This document shows, piece after piece, positions 10,150 through 19,301 of a stretch of DNA of 64,000 nucleotides. Numbering within the stretch: position 1 is the stretch's first letter; every line of letters begins with the position of its first letter. This DNA comes from Nocardia aurea (GTDB lineage: Bacteria; Actinomycetota; Actinomycetes; Mycobacteriales; Mycobacteriaceae). Both the position numbers and the translations under genes were made by a program. Below the pieces are notes generated by a model. It worked only from the letters and a program-made list of their open reading frames with translations, ran no database searches and had not been told where the DNA came from. Location of the stretch: the NCBI RefSeq assembly GCF_003123685.1, contig NZ_QCYJ01000172.1, positions 186,001 to 250,000 of the forward strand, written 5' to 3'.

Positions 10150-10246
10150 CGGCGGTTCGCCTTCCTGTCGCTGTCGTCTCGGATGCGGGCGGCGCGAAGG
10201 TCCCGCGGTGGATTTCATTCGGTTCTCACGGTGGGCACCCGCGCTC

Positions 10247-11884
10247 TCAGACCCGAACCAGTTCGGGCGTCCGCGCACCGACACCGGGCACCGCGGCCAG
10301 CAGCCGCTCGGTGTACTCGTGTTCCGGCGCGGCGAAAACCGAGGCCACGGCGCCCGATTCGACGACACGCCCCGCGCGCATCACGGTGACCTCGTCGGCG
10401 ACCAGTCGCACCACGCCCAGATCGTGGGTGATGAACAGATAGGTCAGCCCCTGTTCGTGTTGCAGATCGACCAGCAGTTGCAGAATCTGCGCCTGCACCG
10501 ACACGTCCAGCGCCGAGACCGCCTCGTCCAGCACCAATACGCGGGGACCGGCCGCCAGCGCCCGCGCGATGGCGACCCGCTGTCGTTGCCCGCCGGACAG
10601 TTCGGCGGGTTTGCGGCTCAGGTGCGCGCGCTCGAGCGCCACCGAATCCAGAAGTTCGACCACCCGTTCGCGCCGTCGCGCCCGACCGTCGACCAGACCG
10701 AATGTCACCAGCGGTTCGGCGATGACCTGTTCGACGTCGAATCGCGGATCGAGTGAGGAGTACGGATTCTGGTAGACGAACTGGATGCCCTGGCGCACCA
10801 CCCGCCACTGCCTGCGTGAACGCCCGCTGATCTGCTGTCCGTCGAACCAGACCGAACCGCTGTCGGGCGCGGTGAAACCGACGGCGATACGCGCGACGGT
10901 CGATTTTCCCGCACCGGACTCCCCCACGATGGCGTGGGTCGATCCGGCGGCGACGTCGATACGAACGTCGTCGACGGCGCGGAATCCCGCGGAACCGAAG
11001 GTTTTGGTCAGCCCCCGCAGGCTCAGCAACGGTGGGCCCGACGGCTCCGACACCGCGACCGACCCCCGTTTCCGGCTGGGCCGCAATCGCACGCTGTGCC
11101 GCGACGGCGCGGTCGCGACCAGCCTGCGGGTGTACTCCTCGCGAGGGTCGGTGAGTATCTGTTCGACACTCCCCTGCTCGACGATCCGCCCGTGCTGCAT
11201 CACCAGCAGCCGGTCCGAACGTTCCGCGGCCACGCCGAGATCGTGGGTGACCAACAGGACTCCGAGGCCGAGCGTGGTGCGCAACCCGGCCAGGTGATCG
11301 AGGATGACCTTCTGCACCGTCACGTCCAGCGCCGAGGTCGGCTCGTCGGCGACCAGCAGCGCGGGATCGTTGGCGAGGGCGATCGCGATGAGCACGCGCT
11401 GTTTCATCCCGCCGGACAGTTCGTGCGGATACCGCTCGTACACGCGCTCCGGGTCCGGCAGACCCGCAAGCTCGAGTTTGGCCATGGCCAGTTCCCGCCC
11501 CGGGCCCGAGGCCATCCGCCGATGCAACCGCAATGCCTCCAGCACCTGCGTGCCCACCCGTTTGACGGGATTGAGGGAGGTGCCGGGATCCTGCGGCACG
11601 AATCCGACGAACGGCCCGCGCAGCCGAGCCAGTTTGCGGTCGTTCCACCCCGTGGTGTCGCGGCCGTCGAGTTCGAGTGCGGTGGCACGTGCTCGCGCAC
11701 CGGGTGGCAGCAGATGCAGGGCGGCGTGGATGGTCGTGCTCTTACCGGATCCGGATTCGCCGACGATGGAGACGAATTCGCCCGGCCGCACGACCAGCGA
11801 CACGCCGTCGACGGCGTTGTCGGCCCCGGGCCGGTATCGCACGCTCAGATCCTGGACCCGGAGCAGGGGTTCGTTCGCGCTCAT
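10247..11884 (-). CDS. Dual-domain ABC transporter ATPase, peptide/nickel (family 5) type
   Basis: The 545-residue fusion has two complete nucleotide-binding domains (equivalent to DppD and DppF). Walker A motifs lie at 42-50 and 321-329, signatures are LSGGMKQR (156-163) and LSGGQRQR, and Walker B motifs are ADEPTSALD and LDEAVSALD. Both halves look active. It powers the importer built from the two permeases and the lipoprotein encoded just upstream. The ATG at 11884 shares one base with the stop of the permease gene. Family 5 importers take up peptides, nickel chelates, opines and other small organics, so the sequence alone does not give the ligand. Confidence 0.95.
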   Translation of the reverse strand: MSANEPLLRVQDLSVRYRPGADNAVDGVSLVVRPGEFVSIVGESGSGKSTTIHAALHLLPPGARARATALELDGRDTTGWNDRKLARLRGPFVGFVPQDPGTSLNPVKRVGTQVLEALRLHRRMASGPGRELAMAKLELAGLPDPERVYERYPHELSGGMKQRVLIAIALANDPALLVADEPTSALDVTVQKVILDHLAGLRTTLGLGVLLVTHDLGVAAERSDRLLVMQHGRIVEQGSVEQILTDPREEYTRRLVATAPSRHSVRLRPSRKRGSVAVSEPSGPPLLSLRGLTKTFGSAGFRAVDDVRIDVAAGSTHAIVGESGAGKSTVARIAVGFTAPDSGSVWFDGQQISGRSRRQWRVVRQGIQFVYQNPYSSLDPRFDVEQVIAEPLVTFGLVDGRARRRERVVELLDSVALERAHLSRKPAELSGGQRQRVAIARALAAGPRVLVLDEAVSALDVSVQAQILQLLVDLQHEQGLTYLFITHDLGVVRLVADEVTVMRAGRVVESGAVASVFAAPEHEYTERLLAAVPGVGARTPELVRV

Positions 11885-12747
11885 CACAACTCTCCTAGCG
11901 ATCGGCCGATCCTGTTGGTGGACAACACGACTACGGCGATCAGCACGCCGGGCAGGATGGAGATCCACGGGTAGGTCGCCAGGAAATCTCGGCCTTCGGC
12001 CACCGCGAGTCCCCATTCCGGCTCCGGTGGCGGTGCGCCGTAACCGAGGAAGCCCAGTGCCGCGACCGCGAGCACCGCCGTGCCGCATTCCAGCGCCGCC
12101 AGCGACAGCACCGCCGAGACGGAATTGGGCAGCACGTGGCGCAGGACCACCCGGCCGAATCCCGCGCCGGACCCGTAGGCGGCTTCGACGTAGTCGCTGC
12201 GCGCCACCTTCAGCACTTCCGAGCGCATCACCCGCGCGAACGCGGCCACCGCCGAGATACCGACGGCCACCGCGATATTGAGGGTGCCGTAGCCGAGCGC
12301 GGTCACCACCGTCATGGCGAGCAGCAGCGCGGGAATCGCGAGCAGCACGTCGACGAAACGCATGACGACCGCGTCGACCCGACCTCCGACGAATCCGCTG
12401 AACAGCCCGATCGACGCGCCGATCACGAAACCGAGGGCGACCGCGATCAGGGTCGCGCTCACCGTGGTCGAGGTGCCGTGGATGGTGCGGGCCAGCAGAT
12501 CCCGGCCGAGTCGGTCGGTGCCGAACCAGTGCGCCGGGCTCGGCGCCTGGAAACTGGCGTCCGAATCGCCTTCGTTCGGGTCGAACGCGGTGAACCAGGA
12601 CGGTGCGAGTGCCCAGGCGACGACGGTCGCGATCACCAGCCAGGACAGCGTCAGTCCCGGCGCCGCGACGACCGCGCGCGCCACCCGGCGCACCCGCTGC
12701 TCGGCGGCGACGGCGGTGGTATCGGCGGGTATCTCCAGAACGGTCAT
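11884..12747 (-). CDS. ABC transporter permease, DppC-like
   Basis: The 287-residue inner-membrane protein has a cytoplasmic N-terminus, a first transmembrane segment near residues 34-52, and five more helices after residue 85. The WFGTDRLGRDLLARTIHGT block typical of DppC/OppC proteins precedes the second helix, and the permease-ATPase coupling loop is recognisable (EAAYGSGAGFGRVVLRHVLPN). The ATG at 12747 overlaps the stop of the partner permease by 4 nt. It forms the importer channel with that partner. Confidence 0.93.
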   Translation of the reverse strand: MTVLEIPADTTAVAAEQRVRRVARAVVAAPGLTLSWLVIATVVAWALAPSWFTAFDPNEGDSDASFQAPSPAHWFGTDRLGRDLLARTIHGTSTTVSATLIAVALGFVIGASIGLFSGFVGGRVDAVVMRFVDVLLAIPALLLAMTVVTALGYGTLNIAVAVGISAVAAFARVMRSEVLKVARSDYVEAAYGSGAGFGRVVLRHVLPNSVSAVLSLAALECGTAVLAVAALGFLGYGAPPPEPEWGLAVAEGRDFLATYPWISILPGVLIAVVVLSTNRIGRSLGEL

Positions 12748-13697
12748 GCCGGTACCCCTGTCCGCAGGCGGGTCCGCAGCCGGGGATCCAGCAACGGGTA
12801 GACGAGGTCGACCGCGAAATTCACCACCACGAAGATCACGGCGGCGAAAACCACCACCGCCTGCACGAGCGGAACGTCCTGGGTGCGAACGGCGGTCTCG
12901 GTCAGCCTGCCCAGACCCGAACGGGAGAAGACGGTTTCGACGATCACGGCGCCCGCGAGCAGATTGCCGAAGGTGACACCGGCGATGGTCAGCGCGGGCA
13001 GTCCCGCGTTCTTCAACACCTCGCGGACCAGCACCCACAACCTGGTCGCCCCCTTGGCGACCGACACAGTGACATAGCCGGATCGCAATCCCGAATCGAA
13101 ATTCTTGATCAGCAACTGCCCGATCGGCGCGGAGACCGGGAGCGCCAGGGTGATCGCGGGCAGGACCAGCGAGGCGAACCCGTCGTTGCCGATCGGCGGG
13201 AACCAGCCGAGCTGGAACGAGAACACTTGCAGCAGCGCCAATCCCACCAGGAACACCGGTACCGAGACACCCGCCGCGGGCAGGCTCGCGACCAGATCCG
13301 CGACCCTGCGGGTGCGGGTGTAGCCCGCCGTCAACGCCACCGCGAGAGCGATCACCACGGCGAGCACCAGGGCGAAACCCGCCAGCGCCGCGGTCTGCGG
13401 GAGCACCGACATCATCAGCGGCAACACCTGTTCACCGCTGCGGGTCGACGCCCCGAAATCTCCCTGGACGGCATCGAACAGACGGTGCAGGTACTGGCCG
13501 ATCAGATGTTGATCCAGCCCGTAGTACTCGCGGGCGTTCGACTTGTCCTGCTCGGTGATCAGATCGCCCTGGGTGGGGTCGAACAGCACGTCGACCGCGT
13601 CGTAGGGCAGCACGTAGAGCAGCACGAAGGTCACGGTGTAGGCGCCCCACACCACGAAGACCGCCTGCCCCAGCTTGGCGAACACATACCGGACCAT
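12744..13697 (-). CDS. ABC transporter permease, DppB-like
   Basis: The 317-residue protein has the DppB/OppB layout: a first helix at about 10-30, the periplasmic YGLDQHLIGQYLHRLFDAVQ block, then five helices and the GNLLAGAVIVETVFSRSGLG signature near the C-terminus. It pairs with the DppC-like protein. The start at 13697 lies 5 nt after the stop of the binding-protein gene. Confidence 0.93.
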   Translation of the reverse strand: MVRYVFAKLGQAVFVVWGAYTVTFVLLYVLPYDAVDVLFDPTQGDLITEQDKSNAREYYGLDQHLIGQYLHRLFDAVQGDFGASTRSGEQVLPLMMSVLPQTAALAGFALVLAVVIALAVALTAGYTRTRRVADLVASLPAAGVSVPVFLVGLALLQVFSFQLGWFPPIGNDGFASLVLPAITLALPVSAPIGQLLIKNFDSGLRSGYVTVSVAKGATRLWVLVREVLKNAGLPALTIAGVTFGNLLAGAVIVETVFSRSGLGRLTETAVRTQDVPLVQAVVVFAAVIFVVVNFAVDLVYPLLDPRLRTRLRTGVPA

Positions 13698-13702
13698 GGG
13701 GG

Positions 13703-15361
13703 CTACCTCGGCTCGATCCAGGTGTCGTAGAAGACATTGCGCGACTGCGCCTCGTAGCCGATGTTGTGCACCTTGGGGCTGGCCGCGGTCACCTGGGCCG
13801 GGTTGTAGACCGGGACGGTCAGCACCTGATCCACCAGCAGGAACCGTTGCGCCGCTTCGGCGGCGGCGGCCCGGCGGCCGGGGTCCAGGGTTGTGCTCAC
13901 GGCGCTGAGGGCCGTGATCGCCTGCTGGTAGAGGGGATCGGTCTGCGCGAGTTTGGACATGTTGCCGTACTGCGGCGAATACACCTGCTCGAGTACCGCC
14001 ACATCGGCGCGACTCTGATTGGCGACCTGGATATTCCAGCGCTGCTGCTGGGTCGCCGCCGCGGTGTAGTCGGGAATGGGCAGCACGTTCAGCTTCAGAT
14101 CGATGCCGATCTTGCGCAGATCCTGCTGGATCAGTTCGTAGGCGGGCTTGTTGTTGACCAGGTTGTTGATCCCGAGCAGCGACAGTTCGAGTCGCCTGCC
14201 GTCCCGGTCCACCCGGATTCCGTCCGAACCCTTCGTCCAACCGGCCGACTCCAGGATCTGCTCGGCCTTCTTCTGATCCTGTTTCAATTCCGCGCTGAAA
14301 TCGACGTAGCCGGGAACCCGCGAGGAGATCACCGAACTCGACACCTTGTAGCTGTCGGTCAGCACCGTCTTGGCCAGCGCGTCACGATTCCAGCCGAGTT
14401 TGACCGCTTCCCTGACCGCGCGATCATTGGTCGGGAACAGATCGGTCTTGAGATCCAACGAGATATCGCGCCCCGGAATGAGTTGGGGGACGATGCGATA
14501 GCCCTCGTTGCGCAGCGGGGTCTCGTCGGTGTTGTTCACGTCGAGAATGGCGTCCACCTGGCCCGACCGCAACGAGCCGGTCCGCACTCCCGCCTCGGGG
14601 ATGACGTCGATCTCGACGGTGTCGAGATAGGCCTCGCCGCTGTGTTTGCGGCTCGCGGGCGCCCAGTTGTATCCGGCGCGCTTCTTCAGCACGGTCTTCT
14701 GCTGGTAGACGTGTTCGGTGACGGTGAACGGCCCGGTCGTCACGAGATTCCGCGCGAGGCCGCGCTGATCCTTGGGCAATTGCAGTGTCGAATGCCCGAC
14801 GATTCCGGAGAAGTAGAGCGAGAGCGCTTGCAGGAAACCGGCGTTCGGTCGGTCGAAACTCACCTTCACGGTCAGCGGGTCGACGACGACGGTATCGCGG
14901 TAACCCACCCAGTAGGCGGTGACCGGAATGATGCCGAGTTCCTTGTTCCCCCGCCCGAGCAGGTCGAAATTCTCCTTGACCGAATCGGCGGTGAATTTGC
15001 TTCCGTCGCTGAAGGTCACATCGTCGCGCAGGTGGAAGGTGAATTCGGTGAGCCGGTCGTCGATCTCCCACGATTTCGCCAGCCACGGCTCGATCGCGCC
15101 GGTCTCGGGATTCTGGTAGGTCAATTTGTCGGTGATATTGCTGGTGATCAGCGATTCGGGGTAGGAGCTGCCCGAATGCGGGTCCAGATTCGCCGGAGCG
15201 TCGAGCACGGCGAAACGCAACGAGCCGCCCGCCACCGGGGTGGCACTGTCATCGGCCCCGGTCACCCGGTTGCCGGAGGCCGCGCATCCGGTCAGTACGG
15301 CGGCGGCGATCGCCGTCGCCGTCGCGAGCACCGTGGCTCGGACGAACAAACTTCGTGACAT
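13703..15361 (-). CDS. Substrate-binding lipoprotein of a family 5 ABC importer
   Basis: The 552-residue protein has a lipoprotein signal with lipobox LTGC (lipidated Cys26), followed by the SBP_bac_5 fold (dipeptide, nickel and opine binding class). Recognisable blocks include ITSNITDKLTYQNPETGAIEPWLAKSWEI and DDVTFSDGSKFTADSVKENFD. It captures the transported ligand outside the membrane. The ATG at 15361 was chosen for its signal peptide and the AGGAG site upstream; an in-frame extension to 15979 runs through the leader region and was rejected. It is the first large gene of the operon behind the Cys-rich leader. Confidence 0.93.
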   Translation of the reverse strand: MSRSLFVRATVLATATAIAAAVLTGCAASGNRVTGADDSATPVAGGSLRFAVLDAPANLDPHSGSSYPESLITSNITDKLTYQNPETGAIEPWLAKSWEIDDRLTEFTFHLRDDVTFSDGSKFTADSVKENFDLLGRGNKELGIIPVTAYWVGYRDTVVVDPLTVKVSFDRPNAGFLQALSLYFSGIVGHSTLQLPKDQRGLARNLVTTGPFTVTEHVYQQKTVLKKRAGYNWAPASRKHSGEAYLDTVEIDVIPEAGVRTGSLRSGQVDAILDVNNTDETPLRNEGYRIVPQLIPGRDISLDLKTDLFPTNDRAVREAVKLGWNRDALAKTVLTDSYKVSSSVISSRVPGYVDFSAELKQDQKKAEQILESAGWTKGSDGIRVDRDGRRLELSLLGINNLVNNKPAYELIQQDLRKIGIDLKLNVLPIPDYTAAATQQQRWNIQVANQSRADVAVLEQVYSPQYGNMSKLAQTDPLYQQAITALSAVSTTLDPGRRAAAAEAAQRFLLVDQVLTVPVYNPAQVTAASPKVHNIGYEAQSRNVFYDTWIEPR

Positions 15362-15486
15362 CTGGGGAACTCCTGGGTAATCGACCTCACGTGCGAACTC
15401 CACGCGAAGGCAGGAAGGACGGTGGCTGTGACAGACCGAAGGTGACGGCCCGAAGGCGGCAGTCGGACGGGGGCGGGGCGAGGCGA

Positions 15487-15564
15487 TCAGCGACAACAGC
15501 GGGCGGCCGCACAGCGGACGCACCGGGAGAACGAGCGGCAGGACGTGGAATGCCCGACGTTCAT
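15487..15564 (-). CDS. Cys-rich leader peptide (25 aa), candidate cysteine attenuator
   Basis: The tiny ORF starts at ATG 15564 with a GAAGGGAG ribosome site. Five of its 25 residues are Cys (9, 15, 18, 23, 24), two of them adjacent just before the stop (ARCCR). Short Cys-containing peptides ahead of sulfur-acquisition genes are known in actinobacteria, where cysteine shortage stalls the ribosome and permits expression downstream. The first structural gene begins 125 nt downstream. No convincing terminator hairpin was found in that gap, so the mechanism (attenuation or translational coupling) is open. The whole stretch 15362-15806 holds only this peptide and the divergent promoters. Confidence 0.7.
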   Translation of the reverse strand: MNVGHSTSCRSFSRCVRCAAARCCR

Positions 15565-15806
15565 GTGCCGCTCCCTTCGTGATCTTCGAATCGAACGCGC
15601 CTCTGCGCTCCGAAGTGAGTGTGCACAGCGGTCGAGTGGAGAACAACCAAGCTTTCCTACGAGATTCATTCAGTTTTGGTGAAGGACCGGACAGGAGAAT
15701 GTGCTGAATGTTTGCCAGAATGGCGAAGACCCCGCCGCGCGGTCGCGATACGCACCGTGCGGCTAGCGTGGGAACGCGAATCAGAAGCCGAACGCAGGGA
15801 GTGAGC

Positions 15807-17150
15807 GTGCCGTTGTCGATGATCGCCGAAGCCGAAGCAACCGTCTCGGCCCCGGACTCACCACGACGACGTTCCCTCGGCACCCCCGCGTACCTGGCGA
15901 TTCTCGTCGTCGGCGCGATCGCGGGCGGCTGGTACCTGAAACTGGTGCTCGACCTGCCGCAGGTGCTCATGCACCTCAAGGATCTGAGCGTGTATCAGAT
16001 CGCGGGCAACCGGGTCGCGGACGGCGATTCCGTCTACGACACCCCGCTGCTCGGTAATACCCGCGGTGTGTGGGAATTCGTCTACACACCGTTCGCCGCG
16101 CTGCTGTTCGTCCCGTTGGGCGGGCTGCGCGGCGACCTCTACACGTTCGTGGGCGGGTTCGGCAATTTCGCGATGCTCGCGGCCTCGTCCTCGGCCGCGC
16201 TGTGGATGCTCGGTTACCGCCGCGACCTGCGCCTGGCATTCGCGGGCGTCGGGATCGCCGGAATATTGCTGTGGTGTGAGCCGGTGCGCAGCACCATGGG
16301 CTTCGGGCAGATCAACATACTTCTGCTGCTGCTCGTACTCGCGGATATGGCACTCCCGGATTCCGCGCGCGGCAAGGGCGTCCTCACCGGTATCGCCGCC
16401 GGGATCAAACTGACCCCCGCGTTCTTCGTGCTCTACCTGCTGGTCACCCGCCGCTACCGGGCCGCCGCCGTCGCGACCGGCTCGTTCGCCGCGACGGTCC
16501 TGCTCGGGTTCGCCGCGCTGCCGAAGGACTCGCTGACCTTCTGGAGCGGAGCGTTCGCCGACCCGGCACGCGTCGGGCTGCCGGAGAATCTGTCCAACGA
16601 ATCGCTGCGCGGCCTGATCGCCAGGGCGGTGGGCGTCGACGGCGGCCACCAGCTGCTGTGGCTGGCGGGCGCGGCCGCGGTGGCGGCGCTCTGCCTCTAC
16701 CTGGCGCGGCGGCTGTCGCTGCGGGGATACGAACTGCACGCGGTCGTGCTCTGCGGTCTGACCACCACGGCGGTGTCACCGTACAGCTGGGTGCACCACT
16801 GGGTGTGGGTCGCGCCGCTGCTGATCTGCCTCGGCGAGGTGGCGGTGCGGCGTCGCGGCGTACTCGCTCCGCTGCTGCTGGTCGGCGCGGGCGTCACGGT
16901 GTCCGGCGGACTGCTGCACTACTTCGGACCGAGCATGGATACCGTCCTCGACATCCGCGGGCCGTTCGAAGTGGTGTTCCGCAACGCGTACCTGGTGATG
17001 ACACTCGTCCTGTTCGGCGCGGCCGCGCTGTTCCTGCGCGGCGCCTCCGGGCGGGGTGGTGCCGAGGCGCCCGAGGCGGACGGAGGGGTCCCGGGCGGCG
17101 AACCTGCTCCCGCCGGGGCGAGCGTCGCGGAACGGGCGAAGGTCGGCTGA
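15807..17150 (+). CDS. GT87 (DUF2029) polyprenyl-phosphate-mannose mannosyltransferase
   Basis: The protein has about 447 residues and roughly ten transmembrane segments, matching the GT-C family that adds alpha-1,2 mannose to lipomannan or phosphatidylinositol mannosides in mycobacteria. The acidic first loop (LKDLSVYQIAGNRVADGDSV) holds the likely catalytic Asp, and the WVHHWVWVAPLLI helix is typical. The GTG at 15807 was preferred because AGGGAG lies 5 nt upstream; GTG 15801 and ATG 15819 are alternatives. The C-terminal tail is Gly/Ala/Glu-rich and probably disordered. It diverges from the sulfur-type operon. The exact acceptor is not clear. Confidence 0.85.
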   Translation: MPLSMIAEAEATVSAPDSPRRRSLGTPAYLAILVVGAIAGGWYLKLVLDLPQVLMHLKDLSVYQIAGNRVADGDSVYDTPLLGNTRGVWEFVYTPFAALLFVPLGGLRGDLYTFVGGFGNFAMLAASSSAALWMLGYRRDLRLAFAGVGIAGILLWCEPVRSTMGFGQINILLLLLVLADMALPDSARGKGVLTGIAAGIKLTPAFFVLYLLVTRRYRAAAVATGSFAATVLLGFAALPKDSLTFWSGAFADPARVGLPENLSNESLRGLIARAVGVDGGHQLLWLAGAAAVAALCLYLARRLSLRGYELHAVVLCGLTTTAVSPYSWVHHWVWVAPLLICLGEVAVRRRGVLAPLLLVGAGVTVSGGLLHYFGPSMDTVLDIRGPFEVVFRNAYLVMTLVLFGAAALFLRGASGRGGAEAPEADGGVPGGEPAPAGASVAERAKVG

Positions 17151-17396
17151 GACCGGGCGGGCTTCGGAACCGGAGTCGTTGGTGACCGTCGCCGAGTACA
17201 GTGCGCGGCGCGCTGCCTTGTCAGGCGAGTCGCGAGCCATCGGAGGCTGGACCACGTCGAGAACGAGCGCGACGAGCCGTCCGGACTGGCGCGCGGCGAG
17301 CCGTCGTCAGGCGCGCGGCACGCCCTCGGAACAGTCGCGTGGCCGGGCGCGGGAATGAATCGGACGCCGCTGCCCCGGCGGCTCACTCGCCCAACC

Positions 17397-18041
17397 TCAG
17401 AAGGGCCACTCGGCACAGGAGTCGCCGCCGAATCGCAGCCTCGCGTGTTCGCGCATGCGGCGGCCGTACACCTCGTGATCGGAAAGGGCCGTATACGTCG
17501 GGAATTCGGCGGTGAACAACCCCGCGGTGTGCGCCAGGTAGACGTCGAATCCGGGATACATGAGGCCGACGAACGGCAGATCGTCCACGTCGACGGCGAG
17601 CACCGGATACTCCCCCGTGGAATCGGGATCGCCCACGGCCAGTACCCGGCGGGAGTCCGAACCGCCCGGCAGGAGGAAACATTCGGGGAAGCGTCGCGCC
17701 AGCGGGGCGAACTCCGACGCCCACGGCGGACCCAGTTCCGCGTCGACCAACTCGTCCAGCGGGCGCGGGGCGAGACCTCCGTCCGCGTCGAACCACCCGT
17801 GGCGCTCGAGCAATGTCGTGTCGAAGGCCAGCCACGCCCGAAGACTCGGCGACAGCGGCCTTCCAGAGGGAAAAGCCAACTCCCCCAACATATCCGGCGA
17901 TATCGGACGTCGCGTTCCGGCGACCCACGGGATGTTCCGATAGTCGAGTACGGACGCGTCGGGATCCCGCCGCACGATCTCGATCACGCGCTCGGTCGAT
18001 TCCACTCCGTGCGCGGCCTGCCCCGCCCCGTCGATCAGCAT
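17397..18041 (-). CDS. Hypothetical protein, possibly SUKH-like
   Basis: The 214-residue soluble protein has no signal or membrane segment. I do not recognise it firmly. The central part (FPECFLLPGGSDSRRVLAVG, then YPVLAVDVDDLPFVGLMYPG) has the look of SMI1/KNR4 (SUKH) proteins, which include immunity proteins, but no toxin gene is adjacent. It is convergent with the mannosyltransferase; the 246-bp gap between them holds no clear terminator. The ATG at 18041 has no strong ribosome site. Confidence 0.6.
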   Translation of the reverse strand: MLIDGAGQAAHGVESTERVIEIVRRDPDASVLDYRNIPWVAGTRRPISPDMLGELAFPSGRPLSPSLRAWLAFDTTLLERHGWFDADGGLAPRPLDELVDAELGPPWASEFAPLARRFPECFLLPGGSDSRRVLAVGDPDSTGEYPVLAVDVDDLPFVGLMYPGFDVYLAHTAGLFTAEFPTYTALSDHEVYGRRMREHARLRFGGDSCAEWPF

Positions 18042-18136
18042 GGCCGGACGATATCAGCGCCCGCCGACGAACTCCGGGCGCCTTCGGTGCGGCCGGGATC
18101 GTCCACCGCGCCACGGGTGATGGACGGCGTCCGACG

Positions 18137-18168
18137 AAAAACCGCGCCACCCGATCGGGTGGCGCGGT
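18137..18168 (-). terminator. Rho-independent terminator of msrB-msrA
   Basis: A perfect 12-bp stem (18141-18152 with 18157-18168, loop GATC) is followed on the minus strand by a run of T residues (18140-18137). It lies 22 bp after the msrA stop. Confidence 0.9.
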
Positions 18169-18190
18169 CGTTCTCGTGTCTACCGGAACA

Positions 18191-18706
18191 TCACGAACCG
18201 GTGGTCTGCCGCTTGGGCAGCTTCCAGTCCGGGCGCGGGTAGTGGCAGGTGTAGCCGTTCGGGAACTTCTCCAGGTAGTCCTGGTGCTCGGGCTCGGCGT
18301 CCCAGAACGCACCCGCCGGGGTCACCTCGGTGACCACCTTGCCCGGCCACAGGCCGGAGGCGTCCACGTCGGCGATGGTGTCGAGGGCGACGCTCTTCTG
18401 CTCGTCGTCGAGGTAGAAGATCGCCGACCGGTAGCTGGAGCCGATGTCGTTGCCCTGGCGATCCTTGGTGGTCGGATCGTGGATCTGGAACAGGAACTCC
18501 AGCAGCGCCCGGTAGTCGGTCCGCGCGGGGTCGTACTCGATCTCCACGGCCTCCGCGTGACCGGGATGGTTGCGGTAGGTGGGGTGGTCGTTCTGTCCTC
18601 CGGTGTAGCCGACCCGCGTCGACACCACTCCGGGGCGCTTGCGGATCAGGTCCTGCATGCCCCAGAAACATCCACCGGCCAGAATCGCCTTCCGCGTCTC
18701 GCTCAC
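18191..18706 (-). CDS. msrA: Peptide-methionine (S)-S-oxide reductase
   Basis: The 171-residue enzyme has the GCFWG motif with catalytic Cys13 and one more Cys, Cys154 in GYTCHYPRP, which fits the thioredoxin-recycled two-Cys type. It reduces methionine-S-sulfoxide in proteins and free methionine, repairing oxidative damage in the cytoplasm. Its ATG overlaps the msrB stop by 4 nt, so the pair is coupled and both diastereomers are repaired together. A strong terminator follows. Confidence 0.97.
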   Translation of the reverse strand: MSETRKAILAGGCFWGMQDLIRKRPGVVSTRVGYTGGQNDHPTYRNHPGHAEAVEIEYDPARTDYRALLEFLFQIHDPTTKDRQGNDIGSSYRSAIFYLDDEQKSVALDTIADVDASGLWPGKVVTEVTPAGAFWDAEPEHQDYLEKFPNGYTCHYPRPDWKLPKRQTTGS

Positions 18707-19155
18707 GCGTCCTCCTTCGTGAAAATAGTCCGGTACTGCCCGTAACCCTGCGCCTCGAGGTCGTCGAGGCGGATGAAGCGCAGCGCCGCCGAGTTGATGC
18801 AGTATCGCAGCCCGCCCGCCTCGCGCGGCCCGTCGGTGAACACATGCCCGAGGTGGCTGTCACCGTGGGTCGAACGCACCTCGGTGCGGACCATCAGATG
18901 ACTGAGGTCGCGCTTCTCGACCACGTTCGCGGCATCGATCGGCTTGGTGAAACTCGGCCATCCCGATCCGCTGTCGAATTTGTCGACCGAGGCGAACAAC
19001 GGCTCACCCGATACCACGTCGACGTAGATACCCGGCTCGTGATTGTCCCAGTACTCACCGGTGAACGGCCGTTCGGTGCCGTTCTCCTGGGTGACGTGGT
19101 ACTGCTCCGGCGACAGGGCCGCCGCCGCGGGATTCCGGTTGTATTCCTGTGCCAC
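18703..19155 (-). CDS. msrB: Peptide-methionine (R)-S-oxide reductase, one-Cys and zinc-free form
   Basis: The 150-residue protein carries the MsrB fold with GWPSF, HLGHVF and the active-site motif GGLRYCINSAAL (Cys119). It reduces methionine-R-sulfoxide. Both CxxC zinc pairs found in many MsrB proteins are replaced (YVDVVSG, STHGDSH), and Cys119 is the only cysteine in the protein, so there is no internal resolving Cys. The start is a GTG at 19155 with an AGGAGG ribosome site. It leads the msrB-msrA operon and diverges from the PhoD-like gene. Confidence 0.95.
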   Translation of the reverse strand: MAQEYNRNPAAAALSPEQYHVTQENGTERPFTGEYWDNHEPGIYVDVVSGEPLFASVDKFDSGSGWPSFTKPIDAANVVEKRDLSHLMVRTEVRSTHGDSHLGHVFTDGPREAGGLRYCINSAALRFIRLDDLEAQGYGQYRTIFTKEDA

Positions 19156-19283
19156 ATGACCTCCTCATATCGACTACCGGTACAACGAGCTCCCCCGCGC
19201 GGAAAGTCCCCGCCGCCCGGGGACGTCACATTTCCGTCATCTCCGATCCGGCATCGGCTTTCGCCGCGCCTCGCGCGACCGGG

Positions 19284-19296
19284 CGACGTAACGTCG
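19284..19296. promoter_or_regulatory. 13-bp palindrome next to the PhoD start
   Basis: CGACGTAACGTCG is a perfect inverted repeat around a single central base, ending 5 nt before the ATG at 19302 in the gap shared with msrB. It could be an operator overlapping the transcription start. No known regulator pattern was recognised. Confidence 0.35.
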
Positions 19297-19301
19297 TTCA
19301 C

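Noticed and set aside
15362..15979. N-terminal extension of the binding-protein gene to 15979
   Set aside because: The extension crosses the leader peptide region and precedes a complete lipoprotein signal starting at 15361.
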